Part shown: positions 22,121 through 35,023 of the stretch, piece by piece | Position numbering within the stretch: the stretch's first letter is position 1 | Layout: each line of letters opens with the position of its first letter | Assembly: GCA_964036665.1 (NCBI GenBank) | Contig: OZ038530.1 | Span: forward strand, 21,102,001-21,166,000 | Direction: 5' to 3' | DNA length: 64,000 bases | DNA from: Gordius sp. MW1 | Taxonomy: Eukaryota; Nematomorpha; Gordioida; Gordea; Gordiidae | Notes under the pieces: model-generated | Told to the model about the DNA's origin: nothing | What the model saw: the letters and a program-made list of their open reading frames with translations, nothing else | Database searches by the model: none | Translations under genes and position numbers: made by a program

Positions 22121-24503
22121 TATGACATATAATGCATTTGATTAGCCCTAATAACTATTCCTCACCAAGCTAATATGGCATCCCACACGTCTTAGAGGTG
22201 CAAAATTAAATGAACTTAACTCTAAAAAGGCCTTAAAAATTGTCGGGAAAAGTTTAATAATAAACATATGAGATTATATGTATTAAACTATTAATGTTTA
22301 AGTACAATGAAAGTGACTTAAAATATATCAAAATCAATTTGTTTGAAAATGATTCATTTAAGAAAAATTAAATACGATTTCTAATTAACTAAAATAGCCA
22401 GTTGTGAAAAATTTACTTATATTGAAAAATAGAATAAGTCGATGAAATATAAAACAAAATATTTAATAATGAAATAATTAAGTTAGGTTAGATATATTTA
22501 ACCTTTCTAAAATTGTAGAATAATCATAAAGGCTTTAAATAATTAGGATAGTAAAAATATGATGTTGAACAACAGCAAAGTCAATAAATTAATTTCACCT
22601 CTTGTATTCCACCAAGTTTTAGTGAGTACACAGTCAAGTAGTAGTTTAATTTAAACAATTTAATATTATGTTTTGATGTTAAAAACATTAAGGGTTCAAA
22701 GAATTCAACTTTTAAAAAGAATGTTTTAAATATATTTATATTAAAACCACTGAAAGAAGTGTTTTGGTGTTAATGGAATTGCAATCCATCAGGCCTTTAT
22801 TCTTATAAACCTGATAGACTGCCTAACTGCTTTTAAATGGTGCACCCAAAGATGTAACGGCAAATTACTAATTTATACACCAATACAACCTTAAAAATAA
22901 AGTGTTAACAAGATTTGTATAATAAAATTTTAAGTTAATATAACCCTCTAATGAATTTATACGTATGAAACAATATTTTAAAGTTTTTAAATTTTTTTAA
23001 ATCTAGTCAATATATTCTCAAAATTAGCCCCATTCCTTCTAATTGACAATTTAGACAAGGAAAAAACTTGGCAAACATTTACAAACTCTGTTTAAATCGG
23101 TTATATGACAACTTAAAATATTGTTGTGACACACCGGTGACACGTGTCATAATATTTAACTTAGGTGATAATTATTTTAACAAATATTTTTCTTTGAAAT
23201 TATTATTAACGTCAACATGTGACATTTGCACATGAGTTCTTAATGATTTCACCATTCTTTTCAAGACTTTAATATATATGAAGGATGAAATTTCTCGATT
23301 CATTATAATTATTGTAATGAGGATTTTGATAGATTATAAAAAAACTAGCAGTATTTTTAAGTAGCGTTCAGAGATAATTAGGTGTAATAAAGCATACTCA
23401 TATTCAAAATCTCTTTATCGGGTGATGAAATTTGGCCCTATAGCAAACAATGAATAAACTATGGGCTTTTACTAATTTAATCACTTATTAAAGCAATCAT
23501 AGCCTAGTATTTTCGGCCATTTCCTCTTTATATCTTTCTACTATATTTAAATTATAAATTACAGAGCATGTTACTTTATCACTTATCTAACCTATTAGCA
23601 AATTTATAATTTACCATTTTAGTTTTAAATTAAATGATTAATTAATATGTGATTCATCGATCAATATAAATTTAGGGTTGCTTACTTGATAAATTTCACG
23701 AAATTCCTGTATTAATATTTTCAAATATAACTATTTTTATTCTTAAGTATTCTTTGAACAAGATTTTTTGTAGCAACAAATCACTTACTTATAAATGCTG
23801 AATATATTTGTATTTAATTCAAAAAGTGATGGTTTTTATTAATTGATTTGTAATCATATTTGCTCACAAATTCTATTTATAATGAAACTAAATTAATTAC
23901 ACTTTAAATTATTATTAACACATTTGGCGAAATTACTTCATATCAAAAGGTGTTTGAACTAAGGATGTACTCACAACAGTGTTAATTCAGTGGTGAAATT
24001 TAAAAGATGGTACATTGTACCTAAATCATGTTTTCGCTCAATTATAACATTAATTAAATTAGAAATACCATACATATTTTTTGAAGCTATTATAATTAAA
24101 AATTTTACATTTATTTCAAATAAAATATTCATAAAAATCTAGTAATCCAATTGGGTTTAACAAGACAACTATAAGAGTTGTTAAAAAGTATTAAATTTAG
24201 GTTTTTACTTTTTAAAAATTCTGATGATTTTATAAAATTTAATATAATGGATGTTGATAGCTATGCAATATTTGGCACTTTTATAAGTAATAAACATTGA
24301 TTATTATTAAATCAATAGCAAAGTAAATTAAAATCTATGTCTGAATCATGACCTATTTCAACGAGATTTCATAATATTTCAATCGATTTCTAAATGAATA
24401 TATTTTAAATTACACATCATTAGTCTATACTAAGTTTTATACAACTTAATTATTGAAAGACGTGTTGAAACCTATATAAAGGTTATAGAAGGAAGAAACG
24501 AAT
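22121..24503. other. Long AT-rich stretch, nothing recognised
   Basis: 2.4 kb with no open frame of note, no recognised repeat and no RNA gene. Confidence 0.4.
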
Positions 24504-24511
24504 TCCCTGCC

Positions 24512-24749
24512 CATGGGCGTAGCCAGCTTTCGGATTAGAGGGGAGCGAGCAAAAAAAAAAAAGGTCTCGACTATCCAGAGGGGGGGGGGCAGAGCAAAAT
24601 TAGGGGAGAGCAGAGCAAAATTAGGGTGGGGCAGAGCAAAATTAGGGGGGAGCAAAACATCATTTTTTTTTAAATTCTTTAGGGTTTTTGTATTGAAATT
24701 TTTTTTTTAATTAGGGGGGAGCAGTCGCTCCCCCCTGGCTACGCCCATG
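24512..24749. mobile_element. CATGGGCGTAGCCAG-family element, copy 2
   Basis: A 238-bp element with perfect ends CATGGGCGTAGCCAG and CTGGCTACGCCCATG, flanked by exact 8-bp direct repeats TCCCTGCC (24504-24511 and 24750-24757). Inside is a small tandem array of CAGAGCAAAATTAGG units (24590-24660) and a poly-A run. Apparent frames on both strands are products of this array. Confidence 0.85.
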
Positions 24750-24757
24750 TCCCTGCC

Positions 24758-25547
24758 CCCAATAAATAAATTTATAGCTCAGTTATAGCAACTAAAAATG
24801 GCCAAAAAAATTAAAAGCTTTGCTAACATCTTAAATATCACATACTAGGTTAACTAGTTTGCTTGCATCAAACATAACATAAATTTAATTCGATTTTATT
24901 AAGAAGAAGGTCATAACGCAAAAGATAACTTAAAAGAGGATTAGTTACATCGTCGAACGACAACAATTTTATTAACCACGTCGCGATGGTGTATACATGC
25001 ATAAAGAATGCGTGTCGAACGGTAACTATTATTTTAAAATATAAGTTATATTAAAATAAATTTTCTGTAGCATTAAATAACCAAGTGCTCAATTTTGTAA
25101 GGTAAATAATATCAACCTTTACAATTACTTTGCGATATATATATATATTACAAATAAATGTCAAAGTGGTTGATAAGATAATCTTATTTACAAATAATAA
25201 TCAATAGACACCATGATTGTATGATAGCTAATTGTAATGCGTATTGATTTAATATACAAACGGTGAGGTGCGAAATATAATTTTAAGGTTCAACAACACG
25301 ATATATTTTTATATATAAATGGAGATTATAATTTGTAGGCATTCGTGTAAATATATATCATCATCAATTATACACATATATCGTTTCAACAATTGATAAC
25401 AAACAAACATTATGCAAGATTCATGTATATATATATATGCAAGATTTTGAAGAATATTTTTCAGATATTTTCCATATCGGCACCAATTGTAACAGCATCC
25501 TATTCGCTTTTTGGCGCGAGAGAGTTTTCATTTGTAGAACCAAGGTA
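24758..25547. other. AT-rich flank of the PPP1R3 gene
   Basis: Contains (TA)n microsatellites (about 25137-25150 and 25425-25437). No gene. It is 3' of the PPP1R3 stop codon and should hold its 3' untranslated region. Confidence 0.4.
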
Positions 25548-28500
25548 TCAACTGTTATTACCGACGCGGGAAGTGCGTTTTACGCTGCCACCAAACAATG
25601 AATTTGGGCGCGTTAAACCCTCGTCAACTGAGGAGAGGTCGTTCGAGAGTGAGGATTTAACGTTGTCAGCCCCAAGAGCGTCTACGCTTTGCTTTAGGCG
25701 CGTTAGCAAAGAATTGTCGATATCGTGTAGCGTGGATGGGATGGGGGCTGATAAGGGGGTGGGGGAAGCACGTTTAGTATGACCAGGGGTATGGGGTTGC
25801 TTAACTTTAGAGCTGCCCGATTGAGAAGTGGACGCTTTGGCTGGTTTAATTGGCGTAACCGGGGCCGCGTAACACCTGTGTGACCATTTAAAAGAATTTT
25901 AGTAAATTTTCGCTTACCATATTTAAAAAAGTTTCAACTCAAAAATTTAAACATTTTAAAGTCGTCTACGAGATTTTAAATCCATAACATTATTTTGGGT
26001 TCCTAGTGAATAGGTGGGAATTAGTCACCCGATTAAGCTAAAGATATGACTGAAGAAAAAATGGTTAGGATGAAGGTATCGAAATATACCATTATGTAAA
26101 TAAGCAATATTGTAATAAGAGAAGGCAATATAGGTACAAAAGCTAAAAAATTTCAAACTTATTCTAAAAGCTAACGTTTCGTGTTCTCCTTATATGATTC
26201 TACAATTCCTAAAAATCCAATTTCCGCTTCCGTTTTAAAATCAATTCCTCATCTTATTAACTATACCTAAGTTGATAGTTGGCACCACCATTATTATCCC
26301 AATATTCGCGACCACCGGCCCGCAATAAGATGGCCAAGTACACGTTGGAACCCACGGTAAGAGAAAAGGGAACGACTATGTCGAACGAGAAAACGTCCGT
26401 ACATATGGTATTTTGCGTGAGGGAGTTATCGTTGGGTTCTTGGGGTCCCGAAGACCCCAGTAAATGGGTACTAGGAGTGGTAGGGGGGAAAGGGCGGGTT
26501 TTGGTAGAACCGGTTACGTAGGTACAAAGATGATCAGAATGGGTTATCCAATCATCTACGGTGTAACGGACGTAAACAGTTTTGTGAAAGGCGATGTTTT
26601 CTACTACCACCGTCCCCGATATCGTACACTTAGAGGGTTTGTTAGTGATACGTTCCAGGCAAACCTAGGGGACAAATATAGGCAAGAATTACGATATAGG
26701 TCCTGAGTCATTTTCGCTAAAACATGGAATTTAATAATAAAAGATCGCAAGTTTACACTTATTTATATTAATTCTTACATTATCCTTTAAAAACATAATA
26801 ATCTAAAAATCACCCACAAAATCAATTTAAAAATTGCTGCACGAAAATTAAAGTTTGACGTATTAAATAGAGAGCTTTCCCCTAATCTAACAGTTTGCCT
26901 ATGTGCTAGTCAATGCATGAACTTAGGTATATGTGCCATTATTATATGGTAACTTTCAAACCGAAGTGTAAGAAAAACTCTTTTCAAAGACTTTGAAAAT
27001 CATGTATTCATTCTCTGAGGTAGAGATGTTTTCAGATCACATAAGAGACTAATTATAAGGCATTTAAATATGCTAAGGTACATCGGTTTTCATGGCACTT
27101 TTTTAATCAAATGGCATCAATTAAAAATGATAGGGAAAACTCTGTATTTAGCAATCAATATCGACAAATATCAGCAGGTATGTCTACAAGATTTAAAAAA
27201 ACCAAAAAGCGGTCTTCACGCAAAAACTTAACAAAAATAAATATACAAAGTAGGCGCTACGGTTTACCAGAAATAAAATTAAGAACTTAGAAAGCTGTAA
27301 ACCAAAATATCTGCAAAATGTCTCCAACACAACAAAGAATTAATCTCTTCTTATCTCTCGTTCTTCTTCAAACAATCGGATGCGAATCTTGAGCTAGTTC
27401 CAAGCGAAGGACTTTTCGAAGATATATAATATTAATAGGAAGGGCGTGTTTGATAATGGTAATAGGATCAGGGGAAGGGGTTGAGGTGCTGGAAAAATAG
27501 AAAGACAGCTGCTGCCTTGCATTCTAATCTATCTCATCCACCCCGCATCCTCGAATAAAAATTTACTAAATGCTTTCGGCGGCCGGTCGTAGTAGCAAGT
27601 CATATTTTTTTGGATGACAATAGATTGTAGCAATAATAAAAATAATCAAATTTCAATATTGATTGATTTAGGCTCGAGACATACCATCATCAACCCACCC
27701 CTACAATGACGATTTGGATGCGGTTTTAATTCCTTCAGGAGGCGCTGGGGTGAGAGAGGGGAAGGGAGGAATAAATTAATTATGGGAAATGAATAACGTG
27801 GTGAGAGTGTAATAGCCGTATCGTTTGACGATGAAAGAGAAAGCGGGTAGGACAATAGGATTACTTTGACAATTACCTACCGATAACGTGTGTGAATTTC
27901 GCGAAATTAATGGGAATTTTAAGAAATGCGTTATTGGTTTACCATGGATATACCAGAGAGAGCTTGAAGCAGCTCAAACAAAGTTTGAACCTAAAAACTC
28001 TAAGCTTGGAGTTATAAAGAATTACTTAATTTGTAAGACCCATATTATTTATTCAGAAAAAAGTGGTGTAAACCATTTCTAAATATTAAAACAAGAAATG
28101 CATTTATTACCGCAAATTAATTTGTCATTAAATTCAAAATTTAAGTCAAAATGGGTTTTAAAGGTTTTGCGCAGGTAATAGCTTAATTTGATTTGTCCAA
28201 AAGCTGTTTAACGTATATAATTAATATCAAACCCAAATCAATATTAAACTTTCCAAGACACCATAAACTGCTCAATTTAATTGATACTTATCTTATTTGC
28301 AATATTAAAAGTAAAGTAATACAATTAATAAAACGTTTTTTGATCTTGTGCATAGCGTTCCAATAAAAGTTTAGTTCGGAATCTCTAGTTAATATTCTCA
28401 AAAGGGAGTACAGTTAAATAAAAAAATGAGCTAGATTATTATAGATGGTATATATCTCATGTGTTCCATAACATGCAATTTATTACATAGACGATGTTGA

Positions 28501-30172
28501 GCTTAACTTACCTAAGCTTCTTTAAACAATTAATATTAATCAATCGACAATAAAAATTAGAGCGTCGAACAAGAAACGCTCAAGAGTGAAGCGCTTACCT
28601 TTTGCTCCTTGACGCGACGCAAAAAGCTGTAAGAAGCGCCGGGCTGGGGAAAAGTGGGCGACAAATATTTGCCGCTCATGGCGTTACCGACTCTTAAGCT
28701 GAGCGAAGGGAAGGCCATGAGCGTTGCTCGAGCGTCGTGAGCGTGGCGTAAAAAAGCGCCAGAAGTTGAAGCTCCTCCGTGACGCGGCATACGCGATTTA
28801 CCGGCCGCAGTGGGAACTACGGCAAAATCGACGCCCAAAGACGGTAACGCCATAGCAGCGGGCTGTTCGAGCGTTAAAGGTTGCGTCGCCGCTTGCGGTT
28901 GCGTCGTAGTTACTAGTATGGGTTCGTGACGCTGAGTGCCGCTTGAAGCTGCTGCTGCTGCCGCTTCAACCCCTTCAGGCGGTTGGTCCCAGTCCGGGTA
29001 CATACGGACCACTTCGAGGTCCAAACCTAACGAATCCGCAAAACGAACCACCTGGTGTGTATAAATGAATGAAACAATTTGTCAAAACTTTGCTTATGCT
29101 TATAGTAAGTAAAAAGTTGACAATTGGGCAGGGTCTTACTCAATAAAGTGGACATTTCTTCTCTGTTTGGATAATTTTTAGGTATTACATAAAATTCGCT
29201 TTAGTCTAATAAAATTTTACTAAGTAACAGCTTTACTATAGGCATTGATGGCTTCCTCCGAGTCCAATATTAAATAAGCGAGCGGCTGGGGGTCAGAAGG
29301 ACACCTGAAACACCACTGCCAATTTAAATTCCTATCGAATTTGACTAACTAAGCCAACTAATAATTATTTAGTCTTGCCTTTCTCATAAATAATAATTGA
29401 AAACTTAATTAAGGATGATGAAAATTATTAAGGACCTTACTTCTAAAGTTTGCTGATTAGGTTGAAAATAGTAAATCGGATGATAGCGAGCGTCAACTAA
29501 CTCTTATAACCCCTTGATCGCCATTACCATATATTGTTTTTAATATATTTCTTAGTCATCGTTAATTTGTAAGAGAAATTAGCCAGTTTTGCAATTATCT
29601 TTAATAAAGCGGCAAGCTAGACAAGTTGCCAAAAGAAATTCATATTATATAAATGTAATCAGTCAAGGCACAAGAATAAAAATAGATCTTGGGCTTGAGC
29701 GAGGTCAAAAAAATAAAAGCCAACCAGCGGGCATTAGCTAGTCTTTATGCGAAAGCGCAAAAAAGTCTTTTACAAAATCACAAGTTTCCATTCTAAACCA
29801 AATATCTCATAAAATGCTTAGCAATTAATAAAGGAACTTTGAAAGTTCTTTTCTCAACCGACTGGGGTCTCTAGGACCCCATAACAAAAACAAAACAATT
29901 TAATCACCTTTTTAGCACCCTTTAAATGGCTGGGCGAGACGTCGGGGGGCGTACGAGATGTTTTTAGCGATAAGGTTCGTCTCACAATATATTCTTCCTC
30001 TTCTTGGTCGGGTTCTTGGTCACTCGTCGACATTTCGGCTTCCGTGGGGGGTGAGGATGTCTCTGGGGGTGGGGACGAAGGGGCGGAATAAAAAGGCGGA
30101 GTTATGGGGGGAGAGGATGAATGTGGTGGCACTTCTAAAGCTAAGCCTGTGCCCAGGTTTTCGGGCCTTCTC
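25548..30172 (-). CDS. Glycogen-targeting PP1 regulatory subunit 3 (PPP1R3-type), 5' exon(s) missing
   Basis: Exons on the minus strand: 30172-29908, 29051-28599, 26664-26267 and 25875-25548, with GT/AG junctions and consistent phases, giving at least 480 residues. Family features in order: a proline/serine-rich and acidic region; an RVxF-type PP1-docking motif, KKVVRFADSLGLDLE, formed across the first junction; LSPTFPQPGASYSFLRRVKE; EQK-VCLERITN joined across the next intron; then a CBM21 glycogen-binding domain (VENIAFHKTVYVRYTVDDW ... TDVFSFDIVVPF ... GGREYWDNNGGANYQ). Such proteins bring protein phosphatase 1 to glycogen particles, activating glycogen synthase. Oddities: an extra loop of about 40 residues rich in Pro/Thr inside CBM21, an alanine run near the RVxF motif, and a long Ser/Pro-rich tail. 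Introns are 391, 1934 and 856 nt. The first exon shown starts at an acceptor (CTAG) without an ATG, so at least one upstream exon was not found. Which PPP1R3 paralogue it matches is not resolved. Confidence 0.92.
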
Positions 30173-30284
30173 CTAGATGCTACATGATGGAGTTTGTACA
30201 AACAATTAAGAACTTTTAATGCGAAAATTCATTTTTTTTTAAATTATATTAATTTCATTATTACTCAAAGCTTACAACATTACA

Positions 30285-30447
30285 TGAACTAAGCCAGAGG
30301 GTGGCAAGGAGGGGCGACTGCCCCCCTCTTAATTCAAAAAATCCTAAAATTTTCATATAATTATTGTTAAAATGTTTAAAGAATATCATTTTGCCCCTCC
30401 CTATCGTTATTGCCCCCCTTTGAATCCAATCCAATCCTGGTTACGCC
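30285..30447. mobile_element. CATGGGCGTAGCCAG-family relative, copy 3
   Basis: Ends ACTAAGCCAGAGGG and TGGTTACGCC with G/C-run-rich subterminal sequence (GGGGCGACTGCCCCCC). Flanked by CATTACA on both sides (30278-30284 and 30448-30454), an imperfect 8-bp duplication. A similar non-identical partner end (GCTGGCTAAGCCCATTAC) lies at 30693-30708. Confidence 0.55.
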
Positions 30448-30887
30448 CATTACAATATAAGTAAAATTAAAAGAAAATATCACACAAATAACATGGTTAA
30501 AAAAGTTGTAAATCATTATGGTATACGAGGGGAGGGGGAATTAGGGAAATCTTTAATGTTGTATTTGTAGCGCATGATTACTATTTCTTTTGTTATTCTT
30601 TGAAATTTATTAAAATTAAGGCTAAAATTTCATAAAATCATCATTTCGCCCCTTCCTCAACCATTATTGCCCCCCTCTCTAATTCCAATGCTGGCTAAGC
30701 CCATTACTGAAAAGATAGTGTAAATATTAATATCACAGGACACACTACACAGAGAAGAGTAGATATTTCTAGCGAAACGTTTAAATTGAATAGAAATTAA
30801 TGGAATATCTAACGATAAGTTTTAAAATATCTCATCGCGATTTAAGCTCAATTTTATTATAAATTTCGGGTGCATTTTTAGTTGTTT

Positions 30888-31770
30888 TAATTGCTATGCA
30901 ATTTATGGGCTCGTTTTTGGTTGTCCGTTGTCTACCAAGTTATTGGCGCCAGATTTGTGACCTGGAGGTCTAGAGTTCAATCCCTGAAGAGGACGAATTT
31001 TTTTAATTTTTTTTAAATTAAATTAATATTTTGTTCTTGTTAATAACATTGATAATATGACTTTTTGACCGTCCGCTGTACCCATGAAATATATTGATTT
31101 TCTAAACATAAAACCTATTTCATTATCTATATAAATAACATAAAAACTTCTACAATTTTAATACCAGCACGGTGTGAGTGGTTATAGCGCACGGCTTGTG
31201 ACCTGGAGACTCGTGTTAAATCCAGAGGACGAATTTTTTTTTATTTTTTTTTAAATTAAATTAATATTTTGTTCTTGTTAATACCATTGATAATATGAAT
31301 TTTTGACCGTCCGCTAACTACCGACCAATGAAAAAAATAACCATTGGCCAAATAAATCGAAATTTTATTTTTTCGTTTTTGAATTGGGTATATTAGGTTA
31401 ACATTGATAATTACCCTATGCCCTTTCCTACAAGGGCCTACGCCTCTACTGATATGGGTCCCTGTGCCCCTATAAAAGCCTATGCCTCTACTGATGTGGG
31501 TTCAAATCCCGGCGAGGGCAAATTGTTTTATTTTTTAAATTAATGTATTGTTCTTGTTAATACCATTTAATTTTTTAAATATTTGTATAAATTAATAATT
31601 AACTAATAATTTTGCATTTAATACCCCCCTATGGGCATTCTCGCCCCTTCCCACCTTTCTCGCCCATAAATTGCATAGCAAATATGCTACGTTTATACGG
31701 AGTATAGATGAGCCGTCCCCCCTTCCCCTTCCCTTCTCCCCCTTCCCACGAGTGCCGAAGGCCCGAGTTT
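30888..31770 (-). repeat. GCATAGC composite repeat, copy 1 (inverted relative to copies 2 and 3)
   Basis: Bounded by TTGCTATGCAATTTATGGGC (about 30892-30911) and its inverse GCCCATAAATTGCATAGCAA (31663-31682), then an outer purine/pyrimidine tract and GCCGAAGGC near 31755. The body holds three tRNA-like modules with B-box-like GTTCAATCC (30977), GTTAAATCC (31214) and GTTCAAATCC (31500). The second also has an A-box-like GAGTGGTTATAGCGC. Between them are TTGTTCTTGTTAATA and TTTTTGACCGTCCGCT units and a CCAATG...CCATTGG hairpin. No protein is encoded. Confidence 0.7.
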
Positions 31771-31842
31771 TCTTTATTGTTATCGAAGTATCGTACTACG
31801 TGTCATTACTTTCGAACGAACTTCATAAAAGCCGTCTAAAAA

Positions 31843-32041
31843 ATTAAAGCCAACCAGCGGTCTTCAGCTAGTATATATGCGAAAGCAAAATAAAAGTATT
31901 TTACAGAAGCATAATCCACAGCCATTAAAAACCCGTATAAATTTCCTCAGCAATTATTTAGAGAGCATAAGTTGGACAGGACAGGAGAGAATAGGATGAA
32001 CGGACAACCAAAAACGAGCCCATAAATGCATAGCAATTAAT
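31843..32041 (+). repeat. Dispersed repeat plus GCATAGC end fragment
   Basis: AAAGCCAACCAGCGGTCTTC at 31847 followed by AGCTAGTATATATGCG matches 29707-29780 (AAAAGCCAACCAGCGGGCAT, AGCTAGTCTTTATGCG). After it come GGACAGGACAG, CGGACAACCAAAAACGAGCC and CATAAATGCATAGCAATTAA, the right end of the composite family. A similar stretch ends at 33187. Confidence 0.6.
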
Positions 32042-33120
32042 AACCAAAACCAAAATATCTGATATGAGCACCATCCAATTTTATACCACGTGGACGCTTT
32101 AGGCTTAAAATTAAATTTATAACATAATAACTATTTTATTTTATTTTGGTGTAGAACTATAATTTATAATTTGGTATAAAAAAATAGCCAATTACTATAC
32201 ATGGTCATCGCCCTAAACTTTTCGTGCCCTGAACCCCTCGATTTTGCATGCTTAATACAAAACGTCAACTCAGCCATATATAAAAAGCAATGTTGATTTG
32301 CAATATACAATGTCAACCTCAAATAGAAATATTGAGAGACACTTACTAAAAATTTAATGAAAAATTGGGCTTGATCAGTAGTTTAAGACATTTTGGAATT
32401 ATTGTCTTGACAAATTTGAGTTAAATCTCTTCTGGAGGGAGGATTCGAGATAAACACAAGCAACTTACTTATACTAACAAAGTCGTCTGGAAGGGGAGTG
32501 CTTGTTTACGCGACAGAAGCCATAAAAGTGGGGAATAAATCTAAATCGATATTTATCGGATGAGTATCGGTTTTCAATTTAACCGATTGATTTATTGATC
32601 AATTTTATTGATCGGTCGGCCGCGCTTACAATAAAATATCATTTCAGAGTCGGGGGAGAGGGAAGACAGGGGGGGGGGGGCTAAAAGGAAAGAGAGATTT
32701 TTAACAATTCTAATAATCACTAACTACACTAGATACACAAATCATCATTATGCATACATATGCATTTTGTGGATTAATTTGCTCGTATATAATCATGACT
32801 TAATTGAAATATAATTAGAATGTACACTAAAATCGACAACACCCGAAGCTAATTAAATTTCAATTTTCCCCCAAACAATCAACAAAATCAATACCGGAGG
32901 GGGTGGGGGGTAATATGACTTGACGATGTTAAATGCAAATTTGTGTTGCGCTGTCACATACATACACACGTAATCTAAGTTTTAGAAACGAGGAAAATGA
33001 AATCAGAGTCCAGAATGGGTTATAAAAAAGTGAAAAATTTAATAATTATCCGAAAATAAAAGTAGTGTGCTCGCGAAGACAAAATACACCCGTAAAAGTT
33101 TTCGCGGCAATTATTGAAAA
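32042..33120. other. Intergenic, upstream of PPP1R3
   Basis: Contains G-runs near 32670-32680 and 32900. A missing 5' PPP1R3 exon could lie here or further right, but none was recognised. Confidence 0.3.
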
Positions 33121-33190
33121 ATTAAAAGTTAGACAGGACGGATGGACGGACAACCAAAAGCGAGCCCATAAATTGCATAGCAAATAATTT
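33121..33190 (+). repeat. GCATAGC end fragment
   Basis: GACGGACAACCAAAAGCGAG followed by CCCATAAATTGCATAGCAAA, right end of the composite family. It follows GTTAGACAGGACGG as at 31970. Confidence 0.65.
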
Positions 33191-34737
33191 AAGTGAACGT
33201 TGCACTGAAGAAAGCATTATTAGTTGTAAATGAGGAGTAGTAATTTTTTTTTGGTTTTCTAATTTTCCGTGAAAATTTTCGTGATCCCAATAAGACTTTA
33301 AACCCGTTTTTACAATGGGATCGTAAAGGATTTTTTGGCGTTTAAATTTTATTTTAATAGTTATATATGCGCTAATGTTACCGATGAATTCTGAAAGATA
33401 TCTCCAATAATCATCAATTTTAGCTAAGAATATCTTGGCAATAATTGCAAAAACACAGTCAATTCCACCTACCTTCACATCACACAACTCATAAAAAAAA
33501 ATCTAAAACGCGAAAAATTACCACATATCAAAACTAAGAAATATACCAGACAAACTTACTAAATTATTCAATAGAATCGATTAAATATTTACTAATTGAT
33601 AAAATGTTCATACAAAAAGGGGGGGGGCGTGTAAAAAGTAATCAATTAAAACTATTTATAGAAAAATAGAATGGGTCGGGTGGGTTAAAACCTAAAACTT
33701 AAAGATAGCTGGAGGCGCTGGAAGTCAGATAGTGCTGTGCTCGTAACAATACCCAAAATTAAATGCTCGCGGTTAATTATGCCATTTCGATGAAAAAGAA
33801 AAAAAAACTAACTAAAAATATATATTTACACTTAGTTTCATCCAAATTTATTTTATTTATTTATTAACTTGTCGAAAATTAGTTATTTAATGTCACGCTT
33901 TACAAAATGACAGTCCTTAGATTTTAAATAAATCTTATTCTCAGTTGTTCGCGTATTGACTTTAAAGGAAAGTATTTTTTATTGCTATGCAATTTATGAG
34001 TTTCATCAGATATTTTATTGTAGTTTAAAAAAAATTCTCAAATTTTGCGAAATAAACTTTAGAATGAATTTTTATTAAGGTAAAATAAAATAGTATAGTT
34101 AGTCGAGGCGAGTTCGATCCACCCTTAGATTATCCTAACTATATTTCTCCTCCATTTGATTGTCGATTGTGTTTTACAATTTTAGTATTCGCCTTTTAGA
34201 AATATTGTAAATTCCCAACATTTAAAAATAAAGTTTAGCAAATAATAGTGCAAGATCCAAAAATCTGGAATTGTAAGGAGTTGTTTCACACTAAACAATC
34301 CGGTCGAGGAAAAACTTGTATTATTTTTATTTATGTAAGATATCATATAGGCGTGGCTAGTAAAGTCGTTTAAATGATAATAATTGTTGGAAATCTCGAC
34401 AGTTATAAATAGAAGATTTTTTGCACTAAGGGGCATGGCCTATGGCCTGAAAGTTTAAAATGATAAACAAGATTTATGAGTCTACTAAATAATCCAAAAT
34501 GATTTCTCTAACGCCACTTAATCTTATCTAAATCGTCTCGTTAAAATAAAGGTGTCTTATTTCAAAGGGGATTTAAAACCCGTATTGGTCTAACTAAGAC
34601 ACAACGCAGTCTTGTAAAAACAGCTGGGTTTTGTGACGCCAACATTTGGTTTTAGTACCTTTGGCCTGCTTATGTTTAGTCGACCTCTAGGCTTAGTCAC
34701 AATTTAAAAAGCAAACCAGTAAAACACTACTAAGAGA
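33191..34737. other. Intergenic, no firm gene
   Basis: Minus-strand open frames at 33190-33487 and 34182-34436 are the longest; neither shows a family signature or convincing splice pairs. A partial GCATAGC motif (TTGCTATGCAATTTATGAG) sits near 33982. Confidence 0.3.
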
Positions 34738-34740
34738 TTA

Positions 34741-35023
34741 GGGCTTGTCTTAATATCGGATTCAGATTCAAATGGCGCAAATTTATCTTTATCAAATATC
34801 CAATTCATTTTCATGTGTCAAACTCGGTTGTAATTGTTAATATTTTGTTTTCTGATAGTTAAAAACGTTTTTTTGTTTATTTCAACTCTCGAGATTAATC
34901 GCTGTTATGTTAGCCGTCTTAAATGTAAATCTGCTGCTGTGAATTCGAATTTAAGACACGGCTATGTTATAACCCGTACAACGATTTTTGCTGCGCAGCA
35001 AAATCCGATATTAAGACAAGCCC
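34741..35023. mobile_element. Harbinger-like MITE with TTA duplication
   Basis: 283 bp with inverted ends GGGCTTGTCTTAATATCGGA and TCCGATATTAAGACAAGCCC, flanked by TTA on both sides (34738-34740 and 35024-35026). A TTA/TWA duplication and GGGC-type ends fit PIF/Harbinger elements. The open frame at 34834-35040 lies inside it and is not a gene. Confidence 0.8.

Noticed and set aside
25393..25782. Plus-strand frame of 129 codons
   Set aside because: Antisense to the C-terminal PPP1R3 exon, whose minus-strand frame fits the splice phases.
26279..26706. Plus-strand open frames of 80 codons
   Set aside because: Antisense shadows of the PPP1R3 CBM21 exon.
33122..33487. 121-codon minus-strand frame as a gene
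   Set aside because: Its 3' part is the GCATAGC repeat and no family signature or splice partner was found; kept only as unexplained sequence.
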